Shown piece after piece: positions 1-7,672 of a stretch of 26,865 nucleotides of DNA (position 1 is its first letter; each line of letters begins with the position of its first letter). The DNA comes from a virus, in IMG/VR virus record IMGVR_UViG_3300047566_000068, positions 1-26,865 of that record. The stretch is one strand, 5' to 3'. The notes below the pieces were generated by a model that was not told where the DNA came from, made no database searches, and saw only the letters and a list, made by a program, of their open reading frames with translations. The position numbers and the translations under genes are program-made.

Positions 1-383
1 GTTTCATAGTCTTTCCACTTACGTTTCTTACTATCAAAGCCACAATCAATATCTAACCAAAAGATACGTTGTTCTTTTGCGTTAACACCTTTTCTTTCAG
101 TAGGTTCGATCCATGATGAGCAAGCAAAATATACGTCTTGTTTATCATCTAGAAACTTGTTTGATATTGATACTGCTTCATCGATAGTTTTTACAAACTT
201 AGGTGTGACTATATTCTTTTGGTCTTTGCCGCAGATGCAATAGTATCCATCATCGGGCCATACACTTTGTAGAAATTCTCTCGAAATAAAGTTTTTATTA
301 GTGCTATCTTATGCAATCGACAGATAGCGGTGCCGTATTGTTGACGTGGTTAAGGAGGAGGCCTTATACCACCCTACTTGCAT
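1..383 (-). CDS. PrimPol-type DNA primase, 5' end only, interrupted by an in-frame TAA
   Basis: The minus-strand frame running off the left edge encodes NKNFISREFLQSVWP, an FACSSWIEPTERKG stretch and WLDIDCGFD. The last fits the hhhDhD catalytic motif I of archaeo-eukaryotic primase-polymerases found in phage primase-helicases. The open frame from the edge reaches position 308 and contains no ATG, GTG or TTG. In the same frame, an ATG at 383-381 opens 24 codons (MQVGWYKASSLTTSTI onward) and ends at TAA 311-309, after which the primase frame continues as DSTNKNF. The two parts read naturally as one protein with a single nonsense codon. The ATG lies 9 nt after the HTH gene stop and has no clear Shine-Dalgarno. 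A 7-bp hairpin (303-309 with 322-328) surrounds the TAA. Primase identity is likely. Whether the stop is read through, a mutation or an assembly error is unknown. Confidence 0.6.
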
Positions 384-392
384 TGTAAGTAT

Positions 393-623
393 TTACATCT
401 GATTTATTTTATTTAGCAAAGCAGTTATACTTGACTCTGTCTGCCTTCCTGGTTTTGTTTTACCAGAGAACCAATCATACACCGTTTGACGAGAAACGTG
501 AAGGTCTTTAGCTACTTGACTTACAGGATACTTTAATGCTATGCATGCTCTTCCTAGTAAAGTGCCTACTGTCTCTCTAGCATTTTGATTAGCTTCTATC
601 ATTAATTGGGAGTAGCCACGCAT
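393..623 (-). CDS. Small helix-turn-helix DNA-binding protein (Cro/CI-like)
   Basis: A 76-aa protein with a clear helix-turn-helix around residues 33-55: PVSQVAKDLHVSRQTVYDWF, followed by a basic GKTKPGRQ. This is the Cro/CI-like or resolvase-like layout of small phage regulators. I chose the ATG at 623-621, two bases after the upstream stop. A TTG 12 nt further up is possible but less likely. It is the only recognisable HTH regulator in the left part of the window, which makes it a candidate binder of the palindromic operators at the minus-strand promoters. That link is inference. It could instead act in replication initiation with the adjacent primase. Confidence 0.75.
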   Translation of the reverse strand: MRGYSQLMIEANQNARETVGTLLGRACIALKYPVSQVAKDLHVSRQTVYDWFSGKTKPGRQTESSITALLNKINQM

Positions 624-625
624 GA

Positions 626-1537
626 TTACGCCCAATCTGATACTAAGTCATCTAAACTAACATCACCTTGATCTGCTTTTGGAGCAGGTTTCTCTACAGG
701 TTTCTCAGCGGCTCTCACAGTAGGTTCAGGTATATTATCTTCTACTTTAGGTGCAGCTACTTGAGGGCGTTGAATAGGTTGTTGTTTCTTTTGTTCAAAC
801 TCTTCACCGTCATCATCTTTGTTAGTATTCACTGATAATGTAATCGCACGTTTAGCTTCTTCTGATGTTGACTTAGCTTGACATACTGCATACTCTTCAT
901 CAGATAAACGTTTGATAGCTTTAAATCCTACCTTAGTGCTTGATGAGTCTTCATCAAAAGATACACGAGATACAACAGACATTAAGTTTTCACCATTGGC
1001 TCTAACATAATCTGTATATTCATGTAAAGGTCTGCAATCTTTTGTGCCATTACCAAAGATAGATTGTGCAGGTAATGTCATTTGATATACATCACCATTC
1101 AAATCATCAGCACGAACAACTGCAATACGTCTACTAAAGCGACAAGCTTTAGTGCCATTAGCCCCTGACCCTTTGATATTTTGTGGACAAGCTAAGCATG
1201 TGTCAGCTTGTTTCTCTACAACAGTATCATCGGGTCTTTGGCTATCAGATGACCAACATGATGGTGGTGGCATCTTTTCTCCTGGCACATATGCTTTCGA
1301 GAAATACATTCTATGCACATGTGGTGAGGCATTAACAATAACGACATCGAGTGCGTCTTGATTAGACTTTTCAACTTCTTTACCATTAATCATTAATCTA
1401 AATTTACTACCACGTATAGAAATACGTTTAGCAGTTACAGAACTTCCTGTGATGTTAGCAGTAAAGCCATCATCACGTCTGCTATGTTGTGCTACTGCGG
1501 TAGAACCTTGTGAAAATACATCTAATTCGTTACTCAT
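626..1537 (-). CDS. Cys-motif phage protein with SSB-like acidic tail (possible ssDNA-binding protein)
   Basis: 303 aa. Residues about 30-140 hold a compact domain with four cysteines (C94, C114, C117, C132), consistent with a zinc site. Residues about 150-215 look like a second ordered region (TLPAQSIFGNG, SVVSRVSFDED). The tail from about residue 240 is Pro/Lys/Glu-rich and disordered, and it ends in the acidic, aromatic tip DVSLDDLVSDWA. Acidic tips of this kind are typical of ssDNA-binding proteins such as bacterial SSB and T7 gp2.5, where they recruit partner enzymes. The gene sits in the replication module between primase and helicase, which fits. No family was recognised with certainty. 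It overlaps the upstream gene by ATGA and has an AGGAGA ribosome site. Confidence 0.6.
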   Translation of the reverse strand: MSNELDVFSQGSTAVAQHSRRDDGFTANITGSSVTAKRISIRGSKFRLMINGKEVEKSNQDALDVVIVNASPHVHRMYFSKAYVPGEKMPPPSCWSSDSQRPDDTVVEKQADTCLACPQNIKGSGANGTKACRFSRRIAVVRADDLNGDVYQMTLPAQSIFGNGTKDCRPLHEYTDYVRANGENLMSVVSRVSFDEDSSSTKVGFKAIKRLSDEEYAVCQAKSTSEEAKRAITLSVNTNKDDDGEEFEQKKQQPIQRPQVAAPKVEDNIPEPTVRAAEKPVEKPAPKADQGDVSLDDLVSDWA

Positions 1538-1941
1538 ACATTCTCCTTATTATCTCTAGACTTTGTTATTCTTACCGTATATTCGCTTGTTGCTTGTAAA
1601 CCTGGTGGTTGTTTATCAGGGTTTTGCTCCAAGTATTCTTTAATAGCTGACTGCACTAATCTCTTTTCAAAGAACTCAGGTAATTTATTTTCTAAAATAA
1701 AATCATACATACTAGGCCAATCATTTGACCAATACCTTGTCTTCAATGTCCTTGATAGTGTGCCAACTGATGTTTTCAAACTAGTTACATTTAAAGTTCT
1801 ACAAGCTTCATTAAGTGCTAAATCAACTTTATCTTTCTGCACTTTAATATCTGTAATTTGCTTTTCTAATTCATCAATCTTATCTCGCATATTGACAGAT
1901 GCTTGCATAAGCTTTTCTATTTTATTATTGTCTAATTCCAC
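1534..1941 (-). CDS. Coiled-coil phage protein of unknown function
   Basis: 135 aa. Residues 1-50 form a charged heptad-like helix (KIEKLMQASVNMRDKIDELE), followed by a compact C-terminal domain with WPSMYDFILENKLPEFFEKR and a QPPGLQATSEYTVRI segment. The latter layout recurs in phage proteins of unknown function, but I cannot name the family. It is the first gene after the promoter at 1971-1998 and has an AAGGAG site about 6 nt before the ATG. The ATGA overlap with the next gene suggests coupled translation with the possible ssDNA-binding protein. Confidence 0.7.
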   Translation of the reverse strand: MELDNNKIEKLMQASVNMRDKIDELEKQITDIKVQKDKVDLALNEACRTLNVTSLKTSVGTLSRTLKTRYWSNDWPSMYDFILENKLPEFFEKRLVQSAIKEYLEQNPDKQPPGLQATSEYTVRITKSRDNKENV

Positions 1942-1970
1942 ATAAACTCCTTTCTAATGTGAAGAGTGTT

Positions 1971-1998
1971 ATTATAGCACACACATTTACAATGTCAA
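1971..1998 (-). promoter_or_regulatory. Sigma-70 promoter with palindromic operator over the -35 box
   Basis: On the minus strand TTGACA (1998-1993), a 16-nt spacer, then TATAAT (1976-1971): both boxes match consensus. The start of transcription would be about 1964, 23 nt before the ATG at 1941. The -35 lies inside an imperfect copy of the TTGACA-W-TGTCAA palindrome (1986-1998) and overlaps the stop codon of the upstream HNH gene. It drives the coiled-coil, ssDNA-binding-like, HTH and primase genes. Confidence 0.75.
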
Positions 1999-2405
1999 CT
2001 AATTTCTTTATCAATTAAATGTCCATAAGTAAGTATTACCCAAAATGCAAACTGCAATAACTCTTCAGGTGTAGCATTACCTTTCATGGTATTAGCTTTA
2101 TTACTTATTACTTGTATATTTCCTTTTATATATCCTTTAGTATTATCAATTCTATCTAGTGATGGAGACCATGGTTTTCCTCCTGTTTTTTCATTATTAG
2201 GTTCTTTTTTTAATTCATATTTTGTAAATACTGGGCAATATTTAGGCATCACAACATCAGATACTTCAATATTAAATTCAATACTTTTTGCTTTGGCTCT
2301 TACTTTTGCTCTATTGTGCATATACCATTCAGGATTTTTAGCACGATACTCATTTTGCCAAACTTGCGCTTTTCTCCTTTGTGCTTTTGTATATACTCTA
2401 GGCAT
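1995..2405 (-). CDS. HNH-like (His-Me finger) endonuclease
   Basis: 136 aa from the ATG at 2405, which has a GGAGGAG site 8 nt upstream inside the helicase 3' end. The N-terminus is very basic (RVYTKAQRRKAQ). The core has CPVFTKYEL, then PSLDRIDNTKGYIKGNIQVIS and SNKANTMKGNATPEEL. This is the known variant layout in which a Cys, an S-L-D-R-I-D strand and an N-V-x-x-I-S helix replace the classical His-Asn-His finger. Such proteins are common stand-alone nucleases in phages, either homing-type or acting in DNA processing. It overlaps the helicase stop by 8 nt, so it is translationally coupled to it. Confidence 0.75.
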   Translation of the reverse strand: MPRVYTKAQRRKAQVWQNEYRAKNPEWYMHNRAKVRAKAKSIEFNIEVSDVVMPKYCPVFTKYELKKEPNNEKTGGKPWSPSLDRIDNTKGYIKGNIQVISNKANTMKGNATPEELLQFAFWVILTYGHLIDKEIS

Positions 2406-3957
2406 CACTAAACTCCTCCTTGTATAAATCAACTAATTTAACATGGTTGTCTATTTTGTTTTGCAACATCTTATATATCTTTTGTTCCACAGGAGAACCT
2501 TGTAAATGAACCACAGTCATTTTATTTTTTTGTCCTGCTCGATCAACACGTGCACAACACTGTATGTATGTTTCGACAGACATTACAGGTGACCAAAATA
2601 CGACTACGTTAGCTGCGTGGAGGGTAACACCATGCGATGCTGCTTGGGGTTGTATTACTAATACTTGTGGGTCTTTTGTTTCTTGAAAGCGTTTAAAAAT
2701 ATCAGAACGATTGTGCATAGATACATCACCATGTATTGCTGCACAAGGTATATGTTCTTTATTTAGTTCGGTCATAATTTTTTCTATACTATGGCGAAAT
2801 GGGCAGAATACGAGAACTTTGTGGCTTGCCTCTTCAATGATTTCTTTGAGAGCCGTCATACGATTAGATATATCAAACTCTATGACTTCTTGATTATCAG
2901 AATAGATTGCCCCTGCACTTACTTGTAGTAGTTTTGTGAGCATAACTCCTGCATTGACAACAGTTATTTCTTCACCTGAAGCTTCCATATACATATCTTT
3001 CTTAAGCTTCTTGTAATACTTATCTTGTTGTGGAGTTAGTGGGACTTCTCGTGTTGTATATAACACGTCAGGCAAATCTAAACATTCATCTTTAGTATAT
3101 CGAATGGCAGGTTGTAATGTTTTAAATACAATATCCTGTGCATTAAATCTAGGCACCCAGGTGAATTGGCTGACTTTTTGCATTACCATATCCTTAAATG
3201 TTCCTGCATATTTCGGGACGGATGCGGGGTTCACAAGTCTAGCCAATCCATATGCGTCAGCTGGTGATTGAGCAGCGGGTGTTCCTGTCATAAGCCATAA
3301 CCATGTCTGAGGTGTAAGCACACGATTTAATGACTTCCAGCGACGTGTCGTAACAGTTTTGACATAGTTTGCCTCATCGACAACAACTAAATCAAAACCG
3401 CCAGATTTGATTTCTTTCTCTACAATTTCTATACCATCGTAATTAATAATAACTACGTCTGTATTTTCTGCAAATACTTTCTTTCTCTTTTCAGCAGTGC
3501 CATGAGCAATACCTACAGTCCTATGCATAGCAGTTTTAAAGAAGTCTGATTGCCATGCTGCTTGCATAATAGATAGTGGGCATACAACTAACATACGTCT
3601 AATCTTACCTTGGTTCATCAAGTAATCAGCTGCCCAAATTACTGCTGATGTTTTACCTGTGCCTGCTTCACTTAAACAATACGCACGTCTATGTGCAGAC
3701 AAAAAAGTAGCAGTAGTTTTCTGATGGTCAAAAGGTTTATGGATACCTGGAAAGTTGTAGTCACGTGTTATAGGTGAGGGTGGATTTTTAACTTTCATGT
3801 CAGATAAAGTTATGACTTCATCTAGTCCCCAATTAACAGCTACTTGTGTAACGCCGTTCTCATAGGTTTTAACTACTTTACTCTTAGGTATTTTATCTAT
3901 TATTAATTCAGGGCGTTTTGTATTTACGATTAACGCCTTATCTTTGTATACTTCCAA
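2398..3957 (-). CDS. SNF2-family DEAD-like helicase
   Basis: 519 aa, two RecA-like domains. Motif I is SEAGTGKT (96-103). Motif II is DEAN (194-197), a variant of DEAH seen in many phage SNF2 proteins. Motif III is MTGTP (223-227). Motif V is in PQAASHGVTL and motif VI is ARVDRAGQ (469-476), typical of SNF2. The N-terminal ~60 residues precede the Q-like FDHQ. It probably translocates on duplex DNA to remodel forks or help recombination. The start is TTG at 3957 with AGGAG 6 nt upstream; no ATG is in place. A strong terminator lies about 20 nt upstream with no promoter in between, so expression probably needs read-through. Confidence 0.92.
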   Translation of the reverse strand: MEVYKDKALIVNTKRPELIIDKIPKSKVVKTYENGVTQVAVNWGLDEVITLSDMKVKNPPSPITRDYNFPGIHKPFDHQKTTATFLSAHRRAYCLSEAGTGKTSAVIWAADYLMNQGKIRRMLVVCPLSIMQAAWQSDFFKTAMHRTVGIAHGTAEKRKKVFAENTDVVIINYDGIEIVEKEIKSGGFDLVVVDEANYVKTVTTRRWKSLNRVLTPQTWLWLMTGTPAAQSPADAYGLARLVNPASVPKYAGTFKDMVMQKVSQFTWVPRFNAQDIVFKTLQPAIRYTKDECLDLPDVLYTTREVPLTPQQDKYYKKLKKDMYMEASGEEITVVNAGVMLTKLLQVSAGAIYSDNQEVIEFDISNRMTALKEIIEEASHKVLVFCPFRHSIEKIMTELNKEHIPCAAIHGDVSMHNRSDIFKRFQETKDPQVLVIQPQAASHGVTLHAANVVVFWSPVMSVETYIQCCARVDRAGQKNKMTVVHLQGSPVEQKIYKMLQNKIDNHVKLVDLYKEEFSDA

Positions 3958-3974
3958 TGCAATCTCCTAAAGTT

Positions 3975-4013
3975 AAAAATAGACGTGCCACCGAGAGAGG
4001 TAGTGACACGTCT
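3975..4013 (-). terminator. Rho-independent terminator or attenuator in front of the helicase
   Basis: On the minus strand a long stem (arms 4013-4002 and 3992-3981, core AGACGTG/CACGTCT plus a further five pairs with G-U wobbles) is followed by ATTTTTAA. It ends transcription coming from the HNH gene at 4109. It lies only about 20 nt before the helicase start. Confidence 0.65.
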
Positions 4014-4015
4014 AC

Positions 4016-4033
4016 ACACTGCAGTGTTAACAC
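4016..4033. repeat. Two overlapping perfect palindromes in the helicase leader
   Basis: ACACTGCAGTGT (4016-4027) and GTGTTAACAC (4024-4033) are perfect palindromes sharing four bases, directly 5' of the terminator stem on the minus strand. They could be a protein site or an alternative RNA fold that competes with the terminator. A further small hairpin (CCGCA 4085-4089 with TGCGG 4099-4103) follows the HNH stop. The rest of 3958-4108 has no coding potential. Confidence 0.5.
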
Positions 4034-4108
4034 CCAAGCGGAGTTTTGTTGAGGTTTAGCTTGTTATTAACTGACGTGGTTTTACCGCACTCACGCCTTG
4101 CGGGTCGA

Positions 4109-4411
4109 TTACTTTTTGTTCTTTTTGTTTTCTCTAGCAACAATCTTTTTGTTAGGTTTATTAGCTTTTACAGAGTGGTCGCTATTTCTATCTAGCGAGT
4201 CATTAATATTTTCATCTACTACTCGTAGATTACTTAATACATTTCTACCACCTTTGCTTAACGGAACGATATGGTCAACTGCTTTTCCGTCACCCTTATG
4301 CACTTTACCAGCTTTCATCATCATACGTCTAGCTTTATTTCTCTCTACACGCATTTTAATTTGTTCAGGTTTAGCTTTATATATGTTTTCTTTTTTATAA
4401 TCTCTTGCCAT
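4109..4411 (-). CDS. HNH endonuclease
   Basis: 100 aa from the ATG at 4411 (TAATG junction with the upstream nuclease gene, weak GGGGA site). The N-terminal half is basic (KPEQIKMRVERNKARRMMMK). The HNH core is AVDHIVPLSKGG followed by NLRVVDENIN, supplying the D-H, the Asn and the trailing polar residue. The C-terminus is a Lys/Asn tail. Small HNH proteins of this type nick or cut DNA in phage packaging, recombination or homing. Its place behind a Cas4/RecB-like nuclease favours a role in DNA processing. The long ORF on the opposite strand is a shadow. Confidence 0.8.
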   Translation of the reverse strand: MARDYKKENIYKAKPEQIKMRVERNKARRMMMKAGKVHKGDGKAVDHIVPLSKGGRNVLSNLRVVDENINDSLDRNSDHSVKANKPNKKIVARENKKNKK

Positions 4412-5085
4412 TATTTTCCCCAATGTGAGCATGATTGAACGGGACAGAACTTCCTGCAAGCAAAGTTAGGGACTGCATTAAACGTTCCTGACTTATGGGC
4501 GGCATCTATCCTATACGTTATTTTACCCCATTCTGCAAACATATCTTCAACTTTATCAGAAGTATAGTCTTCTTTCAATATCTCTTTTGACACCAAAAAT
4601 ACCAAGCCAGACTTGATTTTATTCATATCTGGAAAGTGTTTAAAAATAGCTACACTAAACAATGATAGCTGTCTAGTGTCGGCATATTGGCTAGACTTGC
4701 CTGTTTTATAGTCAATTAAGGTAGCCATTTTAGTTTCAGGGTTGATAACAAGTAAGTCAATAACTCCACGCCACCATACATCTTTAGCAAAGAAGTCACA
4801 GGGTTGTAAGTCTTTAGTTAAACCTAGCTTATACTCACAATATTTATCCCCTGGGATAGCTATTAACTTATCTAAAGTTGGTTTAAACATTTCAAACTTA
4901 GCAGGTAAAGCTTCAGCGTTCTTAACGTATAACTCACAAGCTTTGTGAACTTCATTACCATAAAGAAAATGCTCTGTGTTTGGGTCTTGCTTTATATCTT
5001 TGGCAACATATAGATGATAGTATTGCTTTGGACACTTCTCAAACGTTGTGGCACTAGAATACGACCATGTTTTTAATTCACTCAT
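4411..5085 (-). CDS. PD-(D/E)XK nuclease, Cas4/RecB-like with Fe-S cysteines
   Basis: 224 aa. The N-terminus WSYSSATTFEKCPKQYYH is the typical start of Cas4/RecB nucleases and carries the first cluster cysteine (C18). Then come GNEVHKACE (H47), RGVIDLLVI (D110) and LIDYKTGK (D125, K127) as the catalytic D...DxK set, and a Q motif near 139. The C-terminal FACRKFCPVQSC provides C210, C214 and C219, so C18 plus these three would hold a 4Fe-4S cluster as in Cas4 and AddB. In phages such proteins act as exonucleases in recombination. All key residues are present. Confidence 0.9.
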   Translation of the reverse strand: MSELKTWSYSSATTFEKCPKQYYHLYVAKDIKQDPNTEHFLYGNEVHKACELYVKNAEALPAKFEMFKPTLDKLIAIPGDKYCEYKLGLTKDLQPCDFFAKDVWWRGVIDLLVINPETKMATLIDYKTGKSSQYADTRQLSLFSVAIFKHFPDMNKIKSGLVFLVSKEILKEDYTSDKVEDMFAEWGKITYRIDAAHKSGTFNAVPNFACRKFCPVQSCSHWGK

Positions 5086-5293
5086 TATCTACCTTTTGGA
5101 CTTCGCCTGTTGATTTGTTAAGTTCGTATTCGTAATGTATGCCATCGTTGCCGTTCTGACCAATGACATCTATGCGGGACTTTTCTTTCTTTTTCTTACC
5201 AAAGATTAAATCCCAATTCTTTTCAAACATCTCGTTGTTTGGTTTAGATACTAACCATGCACCTGTAATGTCATTTTGTGAAGTCTTTTTCAT
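5078..5293 (-). CDS. Hypothetical protein (71 aa)
   Basis: A small, polar protein with an aromatic stretch GAWLVSKPNNEMFEKNWDLI and a lysine run GKKKKEK, ending in acidic residues. No family recognised. Its end overlaps the start of the Cas4/RecB-like nuclease by 8 nt, so the two are probably co-translated. It could be a small partner of the nuclease, but nothing in the sequence shows this. Confidence 0.65.
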   Translation of the reverse strand: MKKTSQNDITGAWLVSKPNNEMFEKNWDLIFGKKKKEKSRIDVIGQNGNDGIHYEYELNKSTGEVQKVDNE

Positions 5294-5294
5294 A

Positions 5295-5537
5295 CTATTC
5301 CCCGTAAAATGTATCTTTCAAATAATCTCGTAGCATTTCAACCAAACCTATAACCTCTAATCCACTTGCTCTTTGTAGTCTTGAATGATATGCAGCGATA
5401 TCATCATTGTTATCTAATGTTACGGCAGCATACATAATAAGTTCATCTCGTTCAACACGCCCTATCATTTCTTTTAGGTTAGCTATCATTTCTACTTTAG
5501 CTTCTTCATTAAGTTTTTTAAAGGGAACGGTTTTCAT
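5295..5537 (-). CDS. Hypothetical helical protein (80 aa)
   Basis: An acidic, mostly helical protein (FKKLNEEAKVEMIANLKEMI, LEVIGLVEMLRDYLKD). No family recognised and no membrane segment. It lies 8 nt downstream of the DNA polymerase stop, with AGGAGAC before the ATG, so it is part of the replication operon. Short helical proteins here often act as accessory factors, which is only a guess. Confidence 0.65.
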   Translation of the reverse strand: MKTVPFKKLNEEAKVEMIANLKEMIGRVERDELIMYAAVTLDNNDDIAAYHSRLQRASGLEVIGLVEMLRDYLKDTFYGE

Positions 5538-5545
5538 AAAGTCTC

Positions 5546-7372
5546 CTATTTAGCATCCATATAATTATCACCAACACCAACTTCACAACCTAACGGTAAG
5601 TCAGGACACCATGAAGGTGCAGTAGTCATACATTGTTGAACGTATGCTTTACATTCATCAACTTCAGTATCTTTACATAACATAACTAACTCGTCATGCA
5701 CAGTCATAACGACAGGATACCTTTTCGATACTTGAATTAATTGTTCAGCTATTATATCACGAGCGAGTGATTGTATGCAACGTTGAAATGTTTTAGATGG
5801 GTGAATATACTCAGGAATAATACTACGCCCAAACAACTTGTCATATACCCATGACTCCCCTGTTTCAGTCTTAAGCTTTCTTAAATTAGGTAGTCCTAAC
5901 ATCATGCCATTAGGTTTCATCATGCCTTCATGTGGCACACTTTCTATAATGTTGCCATTACCCATAGTGTAGTGATGCCCACTCCTAACACTTTCTAACA
6001 TCGTTCCTGCATCACCCCATGCTTCAACCAATTCGGGATTAGCTTTTCTATAAGCATAGACAATATTTTTAACTTCGTTTAAGTCTTTCTCAACACCACC
6101 TTGTTTTAAGATAGAGTGCATCTTATTAGCACCTACACCATAAATACCTGATAAGTTAACCACCTTAAAGATAAAGCGTAAGTCTTTAGATACTTCATCG
6201 TAGGGTGTGCCTGTAATGTCTGCGGCTGATTGTTTATATAAGTCAATACCATCTTTAATTTGCTGTATCTTTCCATGTGATTTAGCAAACCAATACGCTA
6301 ATCTTAACTCAATATTACTCAAGTCAGACGCTACAATCTTATAACCTTTTGGAGCACATATAGCTCGTCTAAGCTCTGATGTTCTTGGTAAGTTTTGCAA
6401 GTTAATCCCATCAACGCCTGACCATCGATGGGATACCACTGCCCCTGAATACTTTAATGGAACGGGTAATAATCCTCTGTTGGCTATTTGAATAAAGTTT
6501 TCTGTGCGTGTCTCTTCAATTGTCGACTTGTTGCCAATACGAGCAGCAGCCAAAGCTTGAACGTAAGTGTTTTCATGTTCAAGTAAAGCCTTAAATTCTT
6601 CATCAGTTTTTGCAAACGCATACGTTTCCTTTCCTGTAGTCGCACTCACTTTCATAGGTGGAGTCACACCTTGTTCAATAAGTAACTCAGCAAACTTAGG
6701 GTTACTCATCAACTCTTCTTTCTCAACGGTTACTTTAGCTAGTAACTTTTCTTTAGCGTCTTTAACTTGCGTCAGGTGTCGTAGTAATAAACCTTTATTA
6801 AGTTCTAGCTTAGGTTCTGTAAACATACGGATAGTTAAATCGATAAGCTTCATCTCAGGTGCAGTAAACTTATCTTTCATTTCTGTAAACAACTCGTAGG
6901 TTAATTCTACGTCATTGATACAATACTTGGCATATTCACCCATTTCACTTGCCGTAAAGTCTAATCGATGTTTACCTAAGGCGTTTAATACTTCTGTGCC
7001 TTTTTCACCAATACCATAAAACTTTGATAGGTTAGCTAATGATACAGACTCAGTTAACCCATGTAAGATTTGTCCCATACTCATGGTATCAAATAAACCT
7101 AGTGGGTGTATGTCATATATCCATGATAGGATAGCCGCATCGAACCTCATGTTATGTCCTAACACAAAATGTTCGTGCATGTTATATCCATCTAGGAATG
7201 CCTTAATCTCTGCATGTGTTCCTGTGCACCAACTTGTAACGCCATCAGCCTTAACTGCTACACCAATAGTTTCAAATTGTTCTGACCTGATATACTCTTC
7301 TGTCGTAAACTTCTTTAACCCATACTCTTTATCATAGTATGTTTCAAAGTCTAGCGTGATTAGTTTAGGCAT
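5546..7372 (-). CDS. Family A DNA polymerase with 3'-5' exonuclease
   Basis: 608 aa, the phage replicative polymerase. The exonuclease domain is intact: LDFET (D8, E10), NMRFD (N74, D78) and YCINDV (Y150, D154). The polymerase domain has motif A ASDLSNIELR (D350), motif B R399-x3-K403-x3-L407-S408-G-I-Y411-G, and motif C TVHDELV (H559, D560). By alignment to E. coli Pol I, Leu407 sits at Phe762 and Ser408 at Gly763. There is no 5' nuclease domain, as in T7-like enzymes. The opposite-strand ORFs are shadows. The upstream neighbour is a secreted-type protein and the downstream ones are small replication-operon genes. Confidence 0.96.
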   Translation of the reverse strand: MPKLITLDFETYYDKEYGLKKFTTEEYIRSEQFETIGVAVKADGVTSWCTGTHAEIKAFLDGYNMHEHFVLGHNMRFDAAILSWIYDIHPLGLFDTMSMGQILHGLTESVSLANLSKFYGIGEKGTEVLNALGKHRLDFTASEMGEYAKYCINDVELTYELFTEMKDKFTAPEMKLIDLTIRMFTEPKLELNKGLLLRHLTQVKDAKEKLLAKVTVEKEELMSNPKFAELLIEQGVTPPMKVSATTGKETYAFAKTDEEFKALLEHENTYVQALAAARIGNKSTIEETRTENFIQIANRGLLPVPLKYSGAVVSHRWSGVDGINLQNLPRTSELRRAICAPKGYKIVASDLSNIELRLAYWFAKSHGKIQQIKDGIDLYKQSAADITGTPYDEVSKDLRFIFKVVNLSGIYGVGANKMHSILKQGGVEKDLNEVKNIVYAYRKANPELVEAWGDAGTMLESVRSGHHYTMGNGNIIESVPHEGMMKPNGMMLGLPNLRKLKTETGESWVYDKLFGRSIIPEYIHPSKTFQRCIQSLARDIIAEQLIQVSKRYPVVMTVHDELVMLCKDTEVDECKAYVQQCMTTAPSWCPDLPLGCEVGVGDNYMDAK

Positions 7373-7672
7373 TTAATTCCAAACCTTTACGACCATGATT
7401 CTGCTGTCGCCCGTATAACAAACAGCTTGTCTATGATAGAACTTAAATCCTTTATCTTTAACGTCCCATTCCAGTCTACGTCCATGACAATACTCTAACT
7501 TACTATCTGTTTCACAAACAATCTCATTAGGCTTTAATTCAACCATACATACACTAGCACTTTGATTAGAACTACCACTAGACATAGCTGAACCTACCAC
7601 CATACCTAATAAGAACCCAGCATGTGCATTAATAGATAACAATAATCCGCTTATTAATAATATCTTTTTCAT
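7373..7672 (-). CDS. Small exported Cys-rich protein
   Basis: 99 aa from the ATG at 7672 (ATGA overlap with the gene before). The N-terminus MKKILLISGLLLSINAHAG is a clear signal peptide with an AHA|G cleavage site and no lipobox. Next comes a Gly/Ser-rich helix, then a domain with four cysteines (VCMVEL, IVCETD, YCHGRR, AVCYTG) that could form two disulfides in the periplasm. It stops just one base before the polymerase start. An exported product in the replication operon suggests envelope modification or superinfection exclusion. That is inference from export only. Confidence 0.7.
   Translation of the reverse strand: MKKILLISGLLLSINAHAGFLLGMVVGSAMSSGSSNQSASVCMVELKPNEIVCETDSKLEYCHGRRLEWDVKDKGFKFYHRQAVCYTGDSRIMVVKVWN

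Noticed and set aside
1-383. Genome-wide stop codon reassignment explaining the primase TAA
   Set aside because: TAA, TAG (helicase, 56-aa gene) and TGA (many ATGA junctions) all act as normal stops in this window.
303-395. tRNA gene in the GC-richer stretch before the primase
   Set aside because: No cloverleaf can be formed; only a single 7-bp hairpin is seen.
4098-4400. Plus-strand 100-codon hydrophobic frame opposite the HNH gene
   Set aside because: Antisense of a gene with a clear HNH motif; no ribosome site.
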